A DNA stretch of 64,000 nt from Eleginops maclovinus. Taxonomy: Eukaryota; Chordata; Actinopteri; Perciformes; Eleginopidae. Location of the stretch: positions 14,254,293 through 14,318,292 of the forward strand of contig NC_086360.1 of the NCBI RefSeq assembly GCF_036324505.1, in the 5' to 3' direction. The notes under the pieces are model-generated. The model searched no databases. It was not told the DNA's origin and saw only the letters and a list, made by a program, of their open reading frames with translations. Position numbers and translations under genes: made by a program. Of this stretch, positions 10,032 through 21,605 are shown piece after piece; positions within the stretch are counted from its first letter, which is position 1, and every line of letters starts with the position of its first letter.

Positions 10032-13000
10032 GGGGCCGATCAGGTTATCAGTGCAAGCTGTGTTTGAGGTCTTACAGCAAATGGGTATCGAACAAACCAC
10101 ACAGCCTATCCATCAAATCCATATTAAAGTCAAGTGCAAAAGGAGATGGGCTATTTTTCTAAAATGAAGGCTGGTATTACATTAATGATATGATATTTTC
10201 TCAGACTTCCCCCCCACTCTATTATTATTCCAGAACTCCCCCATCCCATCTCTCTATTTCAGATCATCCCTTGGGTGTGAGAAAACACTGACAACACACT
10301 GATTGCTGAGTGAAAAATCTAGGGAGAACATGTAATATTTCTTTCTGTTTTACATTATTATACTGTCCCATTTTCCAAACAGGCCTAACCCTACAGTGCA
10401 TTGAGCTTTTGAGAAGTCGTTAACACCTAGAAAAACAGTGCTAAATTTAGTAAATGCAATCAGAAATCTGCATAATGTAGATGGTTGCTCAGAGAAATAG
10501 GTCATATAAATTCAAACAGTTGCAGGAAACCTCCTTACTGCTCTCGTCTATTATACAAATCACAGGCACAAATCTACTTACAGTAGATGCAAAGATAAAG
10601 ATCGCAGACGTTAAAAGAGGAAAGAAGGAAAACAACTTTCAGGAACAAGTCCCAATGAGGCCTGCACGCTTCACATGATGGGTCACTAATTGACTCGTTG
10701 TCATGGAAACAAATCAAGCCCAATGCATCATGGGCCAATCAAGGTGGGGTGCAGGCTTTGTGGTCATTGCGGGACTACAGATACAGTGAGAATTTAGAGA
10801 TGACACCCGTGCCTGCTACTCTGCAGGGTGTTACAGTGAACCCAAATAATCAAAAATAATAATACATGGTGGCAGAACTGTTCAATGAGGGGTAAGAATT
10901 TAAAATCAGTATTAAAAAAAAAAACTTATTTAATAATAAGCATATAACATGTTTACGCATGTGTCAAAAAGCAAAGATTTCCAGTGTGAAATCTGTAGCA
11001 TCTTTACAAACAGTTATTGAATAATTGATAACACAGATAACATAGCTTTTATCATATTAAATGATATAGGAATACACACATGAACACATCCTTAAAGTGT
11101 GTTATGAATTATTTATTAACATGCGTTTTTGTGTTCATAAGGACTCAATACAAATGTTAAGCTCGACGGTTTAGTTGAACATTAATATAAAATCAGGGTA
11201 AAGTAACTATAGATCTTGTTCTGGGTTTTGATTTTTTTACATTTAAAAAAAACGTTTTCTACAGTATACCTTACTATAGTAATATCAACATGGTTTAGAA
11301 ATGAAATAAACACATTATTATGCAACAACGCATTTTTAGATTAGTATTATGTTAATCATCCATTAACTTTTAATGCAGCAGTTACAGATGCCTAACATCT
11401 TAACAGCCGTCTGTTTATTAAAACAAGTGTTTTTCCTCCAGAACTAATATCGCACTTTGATTTTGTTTTTGTTTATCATATGTGCAGATTTTTCTAAACA
11501 TATTTGTGTTTGGTACAGTATGGTTGATCAGGTAAAAACAACTATTTGAGTTAAATTTAAGTATTCATGACAAACTGAAAAATCCCTCCCAAAACTGCAT
11601 ATTAAACTAGAGAGGAAATAATCATTTTCTGCATCCCCAATATGTAATTTTAAAAGAGCAATAACAAAGTACATACTTTTTGCCAAATGTTGAGTACAAA
11701 CTTGATCAGGTTTCAATATCCAGCATTGACTTAAGTAACAAAAACCTGAAGCAAAATCCATAATGTGTAACAGATAATTGTGTGGGCTGAAAGGATGATG
11801 TCATGAAAACCCTCATCTCTCCCTGACACTGGTTTCCTCTCTCCATCAAAACACCATTGCTTTGTGCTGCATCAGTGCGACATCAATGCACTCAAAATGC
11901 TTTTGGGAAATTAATCTTACCTGTGACCTGTGGGTCACTTCTGAGCTTATGACAGTTGCATAGAGTGTGCGGTGTGAGCAGTTGAGCATGGTGGAGAATA
12001 TTTTTAATTTGTTAGTCACCCTGTATGTAAGACCATTAAAATCAGTACATTTTGGTCTGGATACATGGGATTATAGAGCAGCTGACCCCCTGTGAACTCA
12101 CCATTACGTAATATCAAAGCTGTGGAATGCATTAATCCCACTCCCTTTAGGATTCTTAATATGGGTAGGTGGGTGCAGTGTGCTGATGCAGGAGAATCTC
12201 TTTCAACCCAGGAGGAAAGTGGAGGAGAGGAGATGAGAGGAGAAGAGAGGAGGATTATATACAATGACACCACAGACAGGGTAATTATAGGGTTTATTAA
12301 ATGTGTGCCACTGCCCTCTAGCCTAAAAGTGTGGGAAAATTATATGAGATTCATAAAGAAGGTTGTAATTGGCCTTAAAGGAGCATTTCGGTAAAACTAA
12401 ACAATAAACAGCAGGTTAAAGCTAAAGTACAAATGCAGAGCACTCGTTCAGCACATCAGTGGTGTCAACGTCCTCCTCTAACCTCAGGCTAGACATTAAA
12501 GATTTATATATATATTTTGCATTTAAATGTCACACAGTACATAAAAAGGCGTTATTCCATTGGTTACCAGTTTTAAATTAACATTTAACTTGAGTATATA
12601 ATTTACATGTTTCCCATTGTTCTACTTGGTTATCACATGGTTACAGAAAGAACAGCCAATCAATGAAGTTAATGCACAATTTAATATGAATTGCTTTTAT
12701 ATTTCACTTACTTTTGAGGATAAACTTGAACATGAGTACATTTAGATGTGGGATATTGAAAAGGATTTGAACTAATCAAACAGTCTTTGGTAAACAGGTG
12801 ATACTGTGACAGCTTTGGATGATCTTCACTAAACAACAGAGGCACGAGTCTCACCAAGGAGTTCTAAATTAGCATTGTTTATCTGAGATCAAGCCTGTCA
12901 TAGCAAAGTATTTTAATTGGACATCTCAAAATAAACTTGTAATTTTAGGCTGCGTACAAAGGGAGAATGACTTGTTTGGGTTTATTTTCATTTCCAATGA

Positions 13001-13128
13001 GCGGAATTTCAAAATCAGTGTTGTAACACTGAACACTCAAAGTAGATTACAAATGTGCTTATTTTAACTATTGCTATGTATTTGAACTTGTATTATTTTA
13101 AGATAATTTCAAATAGTAGAATAAACTG
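10031..13128. other. Non-coding flank of htr1a
   Basis: No gene or recognisable transposon. AT-rich, with purine-rich stretches near 12200-12260. A possible RFX site is listed separately. Confidence 0.5.
10697..10710. promoter_or_regulatory. Candidate RFX X-box
   Basis: GTTGTCATGGAAAC fits the X-box consensus RYYNYYATRRNRAC at every position. CCAAT occurs on the plus strand about 25 bases further, at 10735-10739. Single-motif evidence, so chance occurrence is possible. Confidence 0.25.
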
Positions 13129-13571
13129 TGTCATGATCCTTGTTTCGTGTCTGTCATGTCCTTGTGTTGTGTTTTATTTTGAAATGTTTTCCCCTCGTGT
13201 CACTCGTTAAGCTTCACTTCCTGTCTGCGGTTCCCTCCTGTGCCTGATTGTGTCATTGTGTTCACCTGTTGCCCCTGTGTTTCTCCTCCCCCTTCCAGCT
13301 GTCTCTTGTCTTGTGATTACCCATGTGTATTTAGTCCCTGTTTCCCTTTTGTCTGTTGTTCAGTCGTCGTCATTTCTTCCCTGTTCTTGTCCATGTTACC
13401 TGCCTCTTCCTGTCGCCCTTCATGTCTGGCGCTAAGTGTTTTTCATGTCCTGTGTTCCCCTTGCTTCGTGTTTTCATCAACAGCTTTGGATAAAGCTCGC
13501 TTTTTGTTTTTGACCTTTACCTGCTTCCCCTTGATTTACTGCACTTGGGTCCTGTTTCCCCAACCCTGACA
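13129..13571 (+). repeat. 5' long terminal repeat
   Basis: 443 bp, from TGTCATGATC to CCCTGACA. The last ~198 bp recur at 14912-15110. It contains the degenerate signal GGATAAAG where the 3' copy has GAATAAAG, as expected for the R-region poly(A) signal. Confidence 0.85.
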
Positions 13572-13588
13572 GAACAACCGAACCTGAT

Positions 13589-15028
13589 ATGGATCCAGCA
13601 GTATTTTTTGAGGATTCTATTGTGGAGTATTCATACCACATTTTATGTATTTATGGAGAGTGGAGGAGAGCAGGTTCTAAAGAGGCTCAGGATGCAGCTC
13701 TTCTTCGTGCACGCCGGGAATTGGCGGGGAAGCCATGGTTAGAGAGCTCACTACCGGACTATTTAAGGACATTTGTCTATTCCCCAGAAAGCCTGCACCC
13801 TTTCCTTAAACCTCGTGTCACAGCCATGACGCTTCCTGCAGCCAAGCCTCCTGCAGCCAAGCCTCCTGCAGCCACGCTTCCGGCTGAAGTTTTGGACCTA
13901 GCAGCCGCGTACCCGTCTGCAGTTCCGGCCCTAGCGGCCATGTTTCCAGGCCAAGCCCTGGCCGCCATGCTCCCAGCTGCAGTCCGGCCGACTCCAGCCC
14001 CGCCTGTCCTGTCGGCGGCCCGGCCGACTCCAGCCCCGCCTGTCCTGTCGGCGGCCAGGCCGACACCAGCCCCTGCTGTCCTGTCGGTGGCCCGGCTCGC
14101 CGGTTCCTGCTCCGTTGGGGGTCCCGCCTTCACCTGTTCCGATGGGGGTCCCGCCAACACCTGTTCCTGCTCCGTTATTGGGGGTCCTGCCGTCACCTGT
14201 TCAGATGGGGGTCTCGCCAACACCTGCTCCTGTCCTGTTTGGGGTCCCGTGGAGACCTGTTCTGTTGGGGGTCCCCCCATCAGCTTTTCTGTTGGGGGTC
14301 CCGCCAACTCCTCACCCCGTCAAGTCGGTGGTCCCTCCGACACCTGTTCTGTTGGTGGTCCCACCAACACCTGCTCCTGTCCTGTTTGGGGTCCCGTGGA
14401 GACCTGTTCTGTTGGGGGTCCCCCCGTCAGCTTTTCTGTTGGGGGTCCCGCCAACTCCTCACCCCGTCAAATCTGTTGTCCCTCCGACACCTGTTCTGTT
14501 GGTGGTCCCACCAACCCATGTCCCTGTCCAGTCGGGGGCCCCGCCGACTCAAGCTCATGTCCCGCCGACTCTAGTTCATGTCCCGTCGGTGGTGCGGCCT
14601 GCCCCTGCATCTGCCTCTTCGGGGGTCCCGCCGACGCCAGTACCACCCGGGTTCTCGCCAAAGCCATCTCCTACCTCTTCGGGGGTCCCGCAGACGCCAG
14701 TACCAACTGGGGCCCCGCCGACAACAGCTCATGTCCTGTCGGGGGTCCCTGTCTCGTCGCCCTCCGGAGCTATTCCACTGTCCTCCAGGTTGTCCTCCAG
14801 ACTTCCCTCGCCATGGTCTACGCCCCGGTCTCAGGCCCCAGCAGTTCCCTTGCCACAAGCCCTGTCCATGCTCTGTCTCGTCCTCTGCCTTGCCCCTGGG
14901 TCGTCCGCCCGTTCTTCCCTGATCTTGTCCATGTTACCTGCCTGTTCCTGTTGCCCTTCATGTCTGGAGCTAAGTGTTTTTCATGTCCTGTGTTCCCCTT
15001 GCTCCGTGTTTTCATCAACAGCTTTTGA
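13589..15028 (+). CDS. Proline-rich ORF of the LTR element
   Basis: A 479-codon open frame begins at MDPAVFFEDS 18 bases after the 5' LTR. Residues 1 to about 80 form a non-repetitive acidic/basic domain (EYSYHILCIYGEWRRAGSKE) that looks like a retained gag-like head. I cannot assign a named domain. Then come Pro/Ala repeats, including PPAAKPPAAT and several PTPAPPVLSAAR units, and a Gly/Cys-rich tail with GGP and TCS repeats. A 147-bp (49-codon) tandem duplication starts at about 14224 and again at 14371. From about 14100 the +1 frame (14115-15032) reads as regular VPPTP/PVP repeats and may be the ancestral frame, implying a frameshift near 14090. The frame ends inside the 3' LTR. Expression is unproven. 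Confidence 0.5.
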   Translation: MDPAVFFEDSIVEYSYHILCIYGEWRRAGSKEAQDAALLRARRELAGKPWLESSLPDYLRTFVYSPESLHPFLKPRVTAMTLPAAKPPAAKPPAATLPAEVLDLAAAYPSAVPALAAMFPGQALAAMLPAAVRPTPAPPVLSAARPTPAPPVLSAARPTPAPAVLSVARLAGSCSVGGPAFTCSDGGPANTCSCSVIGGPAVTCSDGGLANTCSCPVWGPVETCSVGGPPISFSVGGPANSSPRQVGGPSDTCSVGGPTNTCSCPVWGPVETCSVGGPPVSFSVGGPANSSPRQICCPSDTCSVGGPTNPCPCPVGGPADSSSCPADSSSCPVGGAACPCICLFGGPADASTTRVLAKAISYLFGGPADASTNWGPADNSSCPVGGPCLVALRSYSTVLQVVLQTSLAMVYAPVSGPSSSLATSPVHALSRPLPCPWVVRPFFPDLVHVTCLFLLPFMSGAKCFSCPVFPLLRVFINSF

Positions 15029-15110
15029 ATAAAGCTCGCTTTTTGTTTTTGACCTTTACCTGCTTCCCCTTGATTTACTGCACTTGGGTCCTGTTTCCCC
15101 AACCCTGACA
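14912..15110 (+). repeat. Truncated 3' long terminal repeat
   Basis: Matches 13374-13571 of the 5' LTR and contains GAATAAAG. About 240 bp of the LTR's 5' portion (U3) is absent, so the internal ORF runs straight into the LTR remnant. Confidence 0.85.
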
Positions 15111-15585
15111 AACTGTAAGGGGGCAGCTCAATGTTGGGGGCTTCCTGGTACCAGAAATCACAATCATACAGATATTTTACCAAAGGATGATTTTAAAATA
15201 CTTTAAAATGTCTGACATACAGTGAGGCAAAAAAGTATTTAGTCAGCCACCAATTGTGCAAGTTCTCCCATTTAAAAAGATGAGAGAGGCCTGTAATTTT
15301 TATCATAGGTACACTTAAACTATGAGAGACACAATGAGAAAACAAAATCCAGGAAATCACATTGTAGGATTTTTAATGAATTAATTGATAAATTCCTCGG
15401 TAAAATAAGTATTTGGTCACCTACAAACAAGCAAGATTTCTGGCTCTCACAGACCTGTAACTTCTTCTTTAAGAGGCTCCTCTGTCCTCCACTCGTTACC
15501 TGTATTAATGGCACCTTTTTGAACTCGTTATCAGTATAAAAGACACCTGTCCACAACCTCAAACAGTCATACTCCAAACTCCACT

Positions 15586-16030
15586 ATGGCCAAGACCAAA
15601 GAGCTGTCAAAGGAGACCAGAGACAAAATTGTAGAACTGCACCAGGCTGGGAAAACTGAATCTGCAATAGGTAAGCAGCTTGGTGTGAAGAAATCAACTG
15701 TGGGAGCAATTATTAGAAAATGGAAGACATACAAGACCACTGCTAATCTCCCTCGATCTGGGGCTCCACGCAAGATCTCACCCCGTGGGGTCAAAATGAT
15801 CACAAGAACGGTGAGCAAAAATCCCAGAACCACACGGGGGGACCTAGTGAATGACCTGCAGAGAGCTGGGACCAAAGTAACAGAGGCTACCATCAGTAAC
15901 ACACTACGCCGCCAGGGACTTAAATCCTGCAGTTCCAGACGTGTCCCCCTGCTTAAGCCAGTACATGTCCAGGCCCCTCTGAAGTTTGCTAGAGGGCATT
16001 TGGATGATCCAGAAGAGGATTGGGAGAATG
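15586..16030 (+). pseudogene. Tc1-like transposase, N-terminal part
   Basis: Begins [20 protein letters not shown] and contains the two helix-turn-helix DNA-binding units of Tc1 transposases ([20 protein letters not shown], then [20 protein letters not shown]). The frame reaches the start of the DDE domain at DPEEDWEN, where the hAT insertion interrupts it at 16031. The coding region resumes after the duplicated GGAGAATG at 17588. Inactive as it stands. Confidence 0.9.
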
Positions 16031-17587
16031 CAGTGGCGGGCCGTGCATTTCACACCTAGGCCTTCAGTGATGTCCTACACAGTCCTACCTGAATTATTCC
16101 ACCTCTTAATACCATCATTATGACGCCATGGCTCTAGAAACTATACATTTAGACAGAAACGCAGTATAACCGGGCGTTGCATCAGTTATAGAGTTATATT
16201 AATATTTCTGAAGCATTTATAATCAATACATCAGCATTTACAGTTAACTTAATTAATCAGATTATCTGACAAACCGCTCCTTGACACCTGTGTCCGTCAC
16301 ATAACGCAGAACAAGTGCCAGCTGTGCTACATTACCCACATCTGACGTCTCGTCCACCATAACAGCGACAAAGGGTGCTTTTTTAATCTTCATTTTGATC
16401 TCTTCTCCCATCACTTCAGCAATAGCATAAATCAGGTCGTTTTGTATTTTGCCTGACGTCCCAGTAAACATGTTGTTTGTGTACAGGTGGTAATGCAAAT
16501 CTGTGTTGTTCTCAGCAAGAAAAGAAAGAAGCTCCACGTAGTTTCCTCTGTTTCTGGACTCGGCGCTTTCATCGTGTCCCCTAAATGAAAGTTCCTGTTT
16601 ACCCAAAAACAGGACACAATCAATCAGTCTTTCAATATTTCCCTATTTTTGTTCACCCTTTCGTTGTGGAGCTCCGTTTCCCTGCGCACTTGTTCGTTGA
16701 GCTGTAGATCCACTCGGGTGTCCCCAAAAGTGCCCAGCTGTGCTTTGGTGTCTCGTTGCTGCCTGGGTTAGACAACTCAAGTTTGCAAATCCAGTGTGGC
16801 TCCAAACACCAAATCGATCAGTTGCAAATACCAGGCATTCCCGGCAGTACAATTTGCAGTGCCTCTCGGAGGCTGTGAGCCAGGGGTACCGCTCGTAGTT
16901 TCCCTGCTGTGCTAGGCTCGCTAGCGTTGGAGTTGGTCGTTCACCTTTTCAAGATGTGTAGCTTTACTTGAAAAGTTCGTTTTGAAAATGGCGTTGTAAT
17001 TATATCTTCGACCAAATTGATCTCTTCTCCTCCTTCAGCCATTGTGGGTTGAAAAAAAATAGCTTGTAGAAATCTACACAAATTAGCTCGCTCAAGTTCT
17101 AGTTCTGTTTGCTAGCTTTGCCCATAGACTGTATGGCTCTGCCTACTGCCTAGCTCTGCCTCTCAATAGTGCGTATCCAATCAGAAGATGTGCACGTGCT
17201 AACGTTAGCGTACGCCTGCTAGCTGGCCCATTGTCGCCACCTCGAAATCTGATTGGTTAACGCCACAGTTTTGTTTGCGTTCACTTTAAGCTACAGGCGC
17301 CCGCACTGTTGATTCTGAAGGCCTAAGGGCAGATTTCTTTGACCCTAGCAACACATTATGGCTGAAATATGATTGGATAAAAGCTCTAACATAAAGGCCA
17401 GCCCTCCAAATCTCGTTCTGAGGCTGGAAGCAGCGCAGCCAAGACGAACGCTATAAAATGAAGAGAATAGACTATGGGGAATAATTTAATACGTATTTGT
17501 GGAAAAAATATATCAAAATTTAATTTATATTCTGATGATGTTTAGGCCAGCAGAGAAGGCCTTGCTGGCCCTGACGGCCCACCACTG
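16031..17587 (-). mobile_element. hAT-superfamily element nested in the Tc1 transposase
   Basis: Starts CAGTGGCGGGCC and ends GGCCCACCACTG, imperfect terminal inverted repeats with one mismatch in the first 12 bases. The 8-bp target duplication GGAGAATG is perfect (16023-16030 and 17588-17595). Both length and sequence of the duplication fit hAT. Internally it carries a minus-strand remnant of a ZMYM1/DUF4371-type transposase. At 1557 bp it is an internally deleted, non-autonomous copy. Confidence 0.92.
16262..17042 (-). pseudogene. hAT (ZMYM1/DUF4371-like) transposase remnant
   Basis: Starts at MAEGGEEINLVEDIITTPFS (ATG at 17042-17040) and includes CRECLVFATDRFGVW of the TTF-like zinc finger. 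It then includes FRGHDESAESRNRGNYVELL and FVAVMVDETSDVGN, whose DET/SD lies in the first catalytic-Asp region of hAT transposases. At least one in-frame stop follows the first 30-odd codons, and further frame changes separate the pieces. The second and third catalytic regions and the C-terminal dimerisation domain are missing. Confidence 0.8.
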
Positions 17588-18171
17588 GGAGAATGTCATA
17601 TGGTCAGATGAAACCAAAATAGAACTTTTTGGTAAAAACTCAACTCGTCGTGTTTGGAGGAGAAAGAATGCAGAGTTGCATCCAAAGAACACCATACCTA
17701 CTGTGAAGCATGGGGGTGGAAACATCATGCTTTGGGGCTGTTTTTCTGCAAAGGGACCAGGACGACTGATCCGTGTAAAGGAAAGAATGAATGGGGCCAT
17801 GTATCGTGAGATTTTGAGTGAAAACCTCCTTCCATCAGCAAGAGCACTGAAGATGAAGCGTGGCTGGGTCTTTCAGCATGACAATGATCCCAAACACACC
17901 GCCAGGGCAACGAAGGAGTGGCTTCGTAAGAAGCATTTCAAGGTCCTGGAGTGGCCTAGCCAGTCTCCAGATCTCAACCCCATAGAAAATCTTTGGAGGG
18001 AGTTGAAAGTCCGTGTTGCCCAGCGACAGCCCCAACATCACTGCTTTAGAGGAGATCTGCATGGAGGAATGGGCCAAAATACCAGCAACAGTGTGTGAAA
18101 ACCTTGTGAAGACTTACAGAAAACGTTTGACCTCTGTCATTGCCAACAAAGGGTATATAACAAAGTATTGA
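17588..18171 (+). pseudogene. Tc1-like transposase, C-terminal DDE part
   Basis: Continues the transposase with [11 protein letters not shown] (first catalytic Asp), [27 protein letters not shown] (second Asp) and [15 protein letters not shown] (the final acidic residue, E of IENLW). The reading frame breaks after VAQRQPQ because two bases are missing relative to the second copy (CCCCAACATC against CCCCAAAACATC). The original stop would be TGA at 18169-18171. Confidence 0.9.
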
Positions 18172-18792
18172 GATGAACTTTTGTTATTGACCAAATACTT
18201 ATTTTCCACAATCATTTGAAAATAAATTCTTTAAAAATCCTACAATGTGATTTTCTGGATTTGTTTTCTCATTCTGTCTCTCATAGTTGAGGTTTACCTA
18301 TGATAAAAATTACAGGCCTCTCTCATCTATTTAAATGGGAGAACTTGCACAATTGGTGGCTGACTAAATACTTTTTGCCCCACTGTAAATAAATCTGAAA
18401 CATTAGATTTCCAAAGTTCTTAAAAAAATAATCCTATGAATAATTTAGAAAGTGAAACAAAATGTCAAAATATGCTCATGTTGATGTGTTTAGTGTAGAA
18501 GAAAAAGCAGTGAGAAGTTTAGCGACGGGATGAGCAGAAAGCAACAGGAAAAAAAGAGACAGGAGAGAGGAGAACGTAAAAAAGAAATATGACCGAAGAC
18601 TCAGTAAAACACATGTTTATCAACCCCCTTCTTACACCAGGGTCATGAGGCATGAAGGGAAAAGCATCTCAAAACTCTTGATTCTGATGACCTCATTCTT
18701 CACTAAAAAAGGTTATTTTATGCCCAAAATTAAAACCGATGAGTCCAAATACTGATGGATAAACAAAGTATAGATCGTTGTTCTCTCCCTCC

Positions 18793-18794
<2 letters not shown>

Positions 18795-18838
<44 letters not shown>
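18795..18838. repeat. (CA)n microsatellite
   Basis: About 22 CA units following CTCCCTCCTT. Confidence 0.95.
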
Positions 18839-18839
<1 letters not shown>

Positions 18840-18949
18840 TCAATTTGATGAAGGGTGGGCAGCATGTGTTCAAGGACCAAAGGATACAGACAAAAGGGAA
18901 GAGTGCACATTAACAATGTTTAGTGCTTTCTGCCGCTTCCCGCTTTTAC

Positions 18950-19103
18950 AAACAATCTAAAGAGCATAATAGAGATGAAGAGTCCTGCTACTGCAACCTT
19001 TGCTATCAGTGTCACAGCAGCGAGAAACACTTTACCTCTAATTTTAAAGAGAGAGACACAAACATTTGCAGCTGCTCCATTTTTCCCAGAGGATCACTCA
19101 GTG
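18950..19103 (+). repeat. Dispersed repeat, copy A, abutting a TG array
   Basis: About 150 bp, from AATCTAAAGAGCATAATAGA to CACTCAGTGC, recurs in inverted orientation at 48054-48208. Both copies end at the same place in a TG/CA microsatellite, as if the repeat seeds or carries the array. Family not recognised. Confidence 0.85.
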
Positions 19104-19233
<130 letters not shown>

Positions 19234-21459
19234 TTTGTTAAGGGGCAGAGGGGAATTAAAATCTTTGTCATAACTTATATTATTTACAAGGGAAAATGTT
19301 CCCACCCAACTTTAATTTTAGCGTAATTGTCTTGGTGAAACACCCAATGCACATAGACTGAAAAAAAGGATACATAAAACGTAACACAATACCTGAAACA
19401 CTACACAAATTCACATAAACCATGGTACATCGTAATAGCTTAAAATGAAGCCTGGAGTACACCCATCCATCATCATCAAATCCAATCAACAACATTATTA
19501 TCACTCACTCAAATTGTTGGATGGGAAAATCATCATTAGCTTTCAGCAGCCCAATGGCACGAAAAAAAAAGAAAAAAAAAGCATTTCTAACCTTTTTAGA
19601 GTTTGGTGCTCTGATCATTGTCCAATAGAGAGAAGCTTAAACTCGATCTAGCAGAAGAAGAGGACACATTAAGATTTTCCAAGAACTAGAAGTTGCTGTT
19701 TTGTAGAAAACCAAGTTTGTTGACAGAAGCTAGGTAGATGACTTAGACCTAAAGAGAATGTTAAACCTGTACATGGGTTTACTGTTCACAGTCTATAACA
19801 TTTAGAAACGACTAATTTGGTTTTCTGTATGCAGCATGTAAAGTTACGTATAATTACTCATGTACCACGTATTTCCAATTTAGATCATGTTAACTTGTAT
19901 TTCACTAAAGTTTGTCTGAAAGCTCCAAGATAATTTATGGATAAAAATCCTAATGTTCATTTTTTAGACCATGTCTTCCACTACCTTTTTTATCGTCCAT
20001 GATTATGGTCAGATTTCAAGGATTACATTTCATAGAGCCCTAAGTGGAGGAAATCAGCAGATTGTCTCCATACTGGTATACTTTGCTGCCCTCAACTGTC
20101 TGGAATAACATTTCACATACCTACAAAAGGAGAGCAATAATAACCAATTTCTGAAAAATCACAATAACGAAGACTTTAAAATCCGTCACAAATTTCCTCA
20201 AGAGTTTATTTGATGTTGTAAATATAATATTGTAGACTGTATACCAAAACTTGCCAGTTATGTACATATATGAAATATAAAAAATATATTACAAAAATGA
20301 GCTCCACATGCTTCTGACTCAACCATTCTACACTTACTTACTTTTGCTTCTCTACTCAAGTAAATTAATAACTGCAAAAACTTTAGTTTAATTGAATATT
20401 TTATATTGCAGTATCGATGATTCTTTCTCTATTTCAGTAACCTCATACATCATTACAGCAGAAATTTTGTGTCGTTGAAGTTTCAAAAATGGAATTTCTT
20501 ACTTCCAGATGTATAAATTGTTAGTCAGATATAATAAAATGGACCGTGTGTGTGTCTCTCAAGGCTGCAGTGCTTGTTATAAAAGAAGAGAACATTAAAA
20601 CAGGTTTTAAATTTGGACCTCCCTGCCTCTGGCGCCTTGGCGTTAAAAAACAAAGTCAGAGATGGAGAGTGAGAGACAGTGAGACAAAGAAAGTGAGAGA
20701 GAGAGATATCTTAGAGAGGAAACATCACTTGGCTTATTGCATCATTTCCGCTTTTCTGTCAGCAAGCAAAATCTTTTGCCAAGAGTAAGATCTATTGCCT
20801 TTAAATGAACTCCAAACTGAAAAAAAAAATCCCCCCGCTGTCTCCGTTTTATCTCCTGCCAACACTTGCAATGCATTTTCACAGCATCTCACTATGTGTC
20901 CTGTAAATATGTTCACGGTCTGCGTATGAATAACTTAACTTGACAGCTTTTTGCTTTAGGGACAACATCTTATTTTTGTTTTTGTTTTTTTTCGATTTGC
21001 ATTTCCTGCCTGTCTCTACAAACTGAGACGCACCAGCATTAGTTGTGCCCTCAGTGAGTATTGCTTTATTGCTGCTTCATAGATCTTTAATTGGAACATC
21101 ATCTCAGTGTTCGCTTTTTTTTGGTCCTCTGAGAAAACGTCTTTGCTTTTGGTCATGTTGACTTAATTGCCAACAAGATACTGACACTGGCACATTAATT
21201 GGAGAAACACACACTGATATCCCCTTAAGTCACGGTAATATATTTGATTCCACCTAGTCAGTTGCTATCTTTATAAAGTGATGGTGGAGTATTTTAGAGA
21301 GAGATATGCTTCTGTTATTAAAACACAATTTCAACCTGTAGACATTGACTGCTCCTTATTCTGCTTGTATATCTATTGAAAGGCATCAACCTTGCCCAGA
21401 TCATCCAGATTAAAATGAGCCTTCTGCTAAATCTGACACATTTTACTGTACAACATATT

Positions 21460-21605
21460 CATGTTATTCATTGTTATTGATTTTGTATTGTTGTTTTTAT
21501 ATTGTTTTTGTGTTTTGTGCTACGTGTTTTATCCATGTGCAGCACTTTGTTTCAGCTGCAGCTGTTTTTAAAGGGCTTTATAAATAAAGTTGATTGAGTT
21601 GATTG
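21460..21605 (+). repeat. LINE (L2/CR1-like) 3' tail remnant
   Basis: Sequence ending TATAAATAAAGTTGATTGAG followed by TTGAT-type short repeats, with the preceding GCACTTTG...AAAGGGCTTTATAAA block. These are typical of the 3' ends of fish L2-like LINEs. No coding part remains. Confidence 0.55.

Larger units (their letters stand above)
13129..15110 (+). mobile_element. Non-autonomous LTR retroelement with 5-bp target duplication
   Basis: A 1982-bp unit starts TGTCATGATCC and ends AACCCTGACA, giving TGTCA/TGACA termini. It is flanked by AACTG on both sides (13124-13128 and 15111-15115), a 5-bp target duplication. A 443-bp 5' LTR (13129-13571) is followed directly by a short leader and an ATG at 13589. 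The right end repeats only the last ~199 bases of the LTR. No protease, reverse transcriptase, RNase H or integrase is encoded, so movement would have depended on a related autonomous element. The two LTR copies differ at roughly 7 of about 200 positions on reading, so the insertion is fairly young. Confidence 0.85.
15220..18385 (+). mobile_element. Tc1-like DNA transposon split by a nested hAT element
   Basis: Terminal inverted repeats begin CAGTGAGGCAAAAAAGTATT at 15220 and end AAATACTTTTTGCCCCACTG at 18385. TA dinucleotides flank both ends (15218-15219 and 18386-18387), the Tc1/mariner target duplication. Without the 1557-bp hAT insertion and its duplicated 8 bp, the element is about 1.6 kb, the normal size for a full-length fish Tc1-like element. 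A near-identical second copy lies at 55547-57150 in the opposite orientation. Confidence 0.93.

Noticed and set aside
13240..13569. 109-codon Cys/Ser-rich plus-strand frame
   Set aside because: Lies wholly inside the 5' LTR and is a by-product of its C/T-rich sequence.
13777..14307. Minus-strand Gly/Pro-rich frames in the LTR element
   Set aside because: Complement of the proline-rich repeats, not an independent gene.
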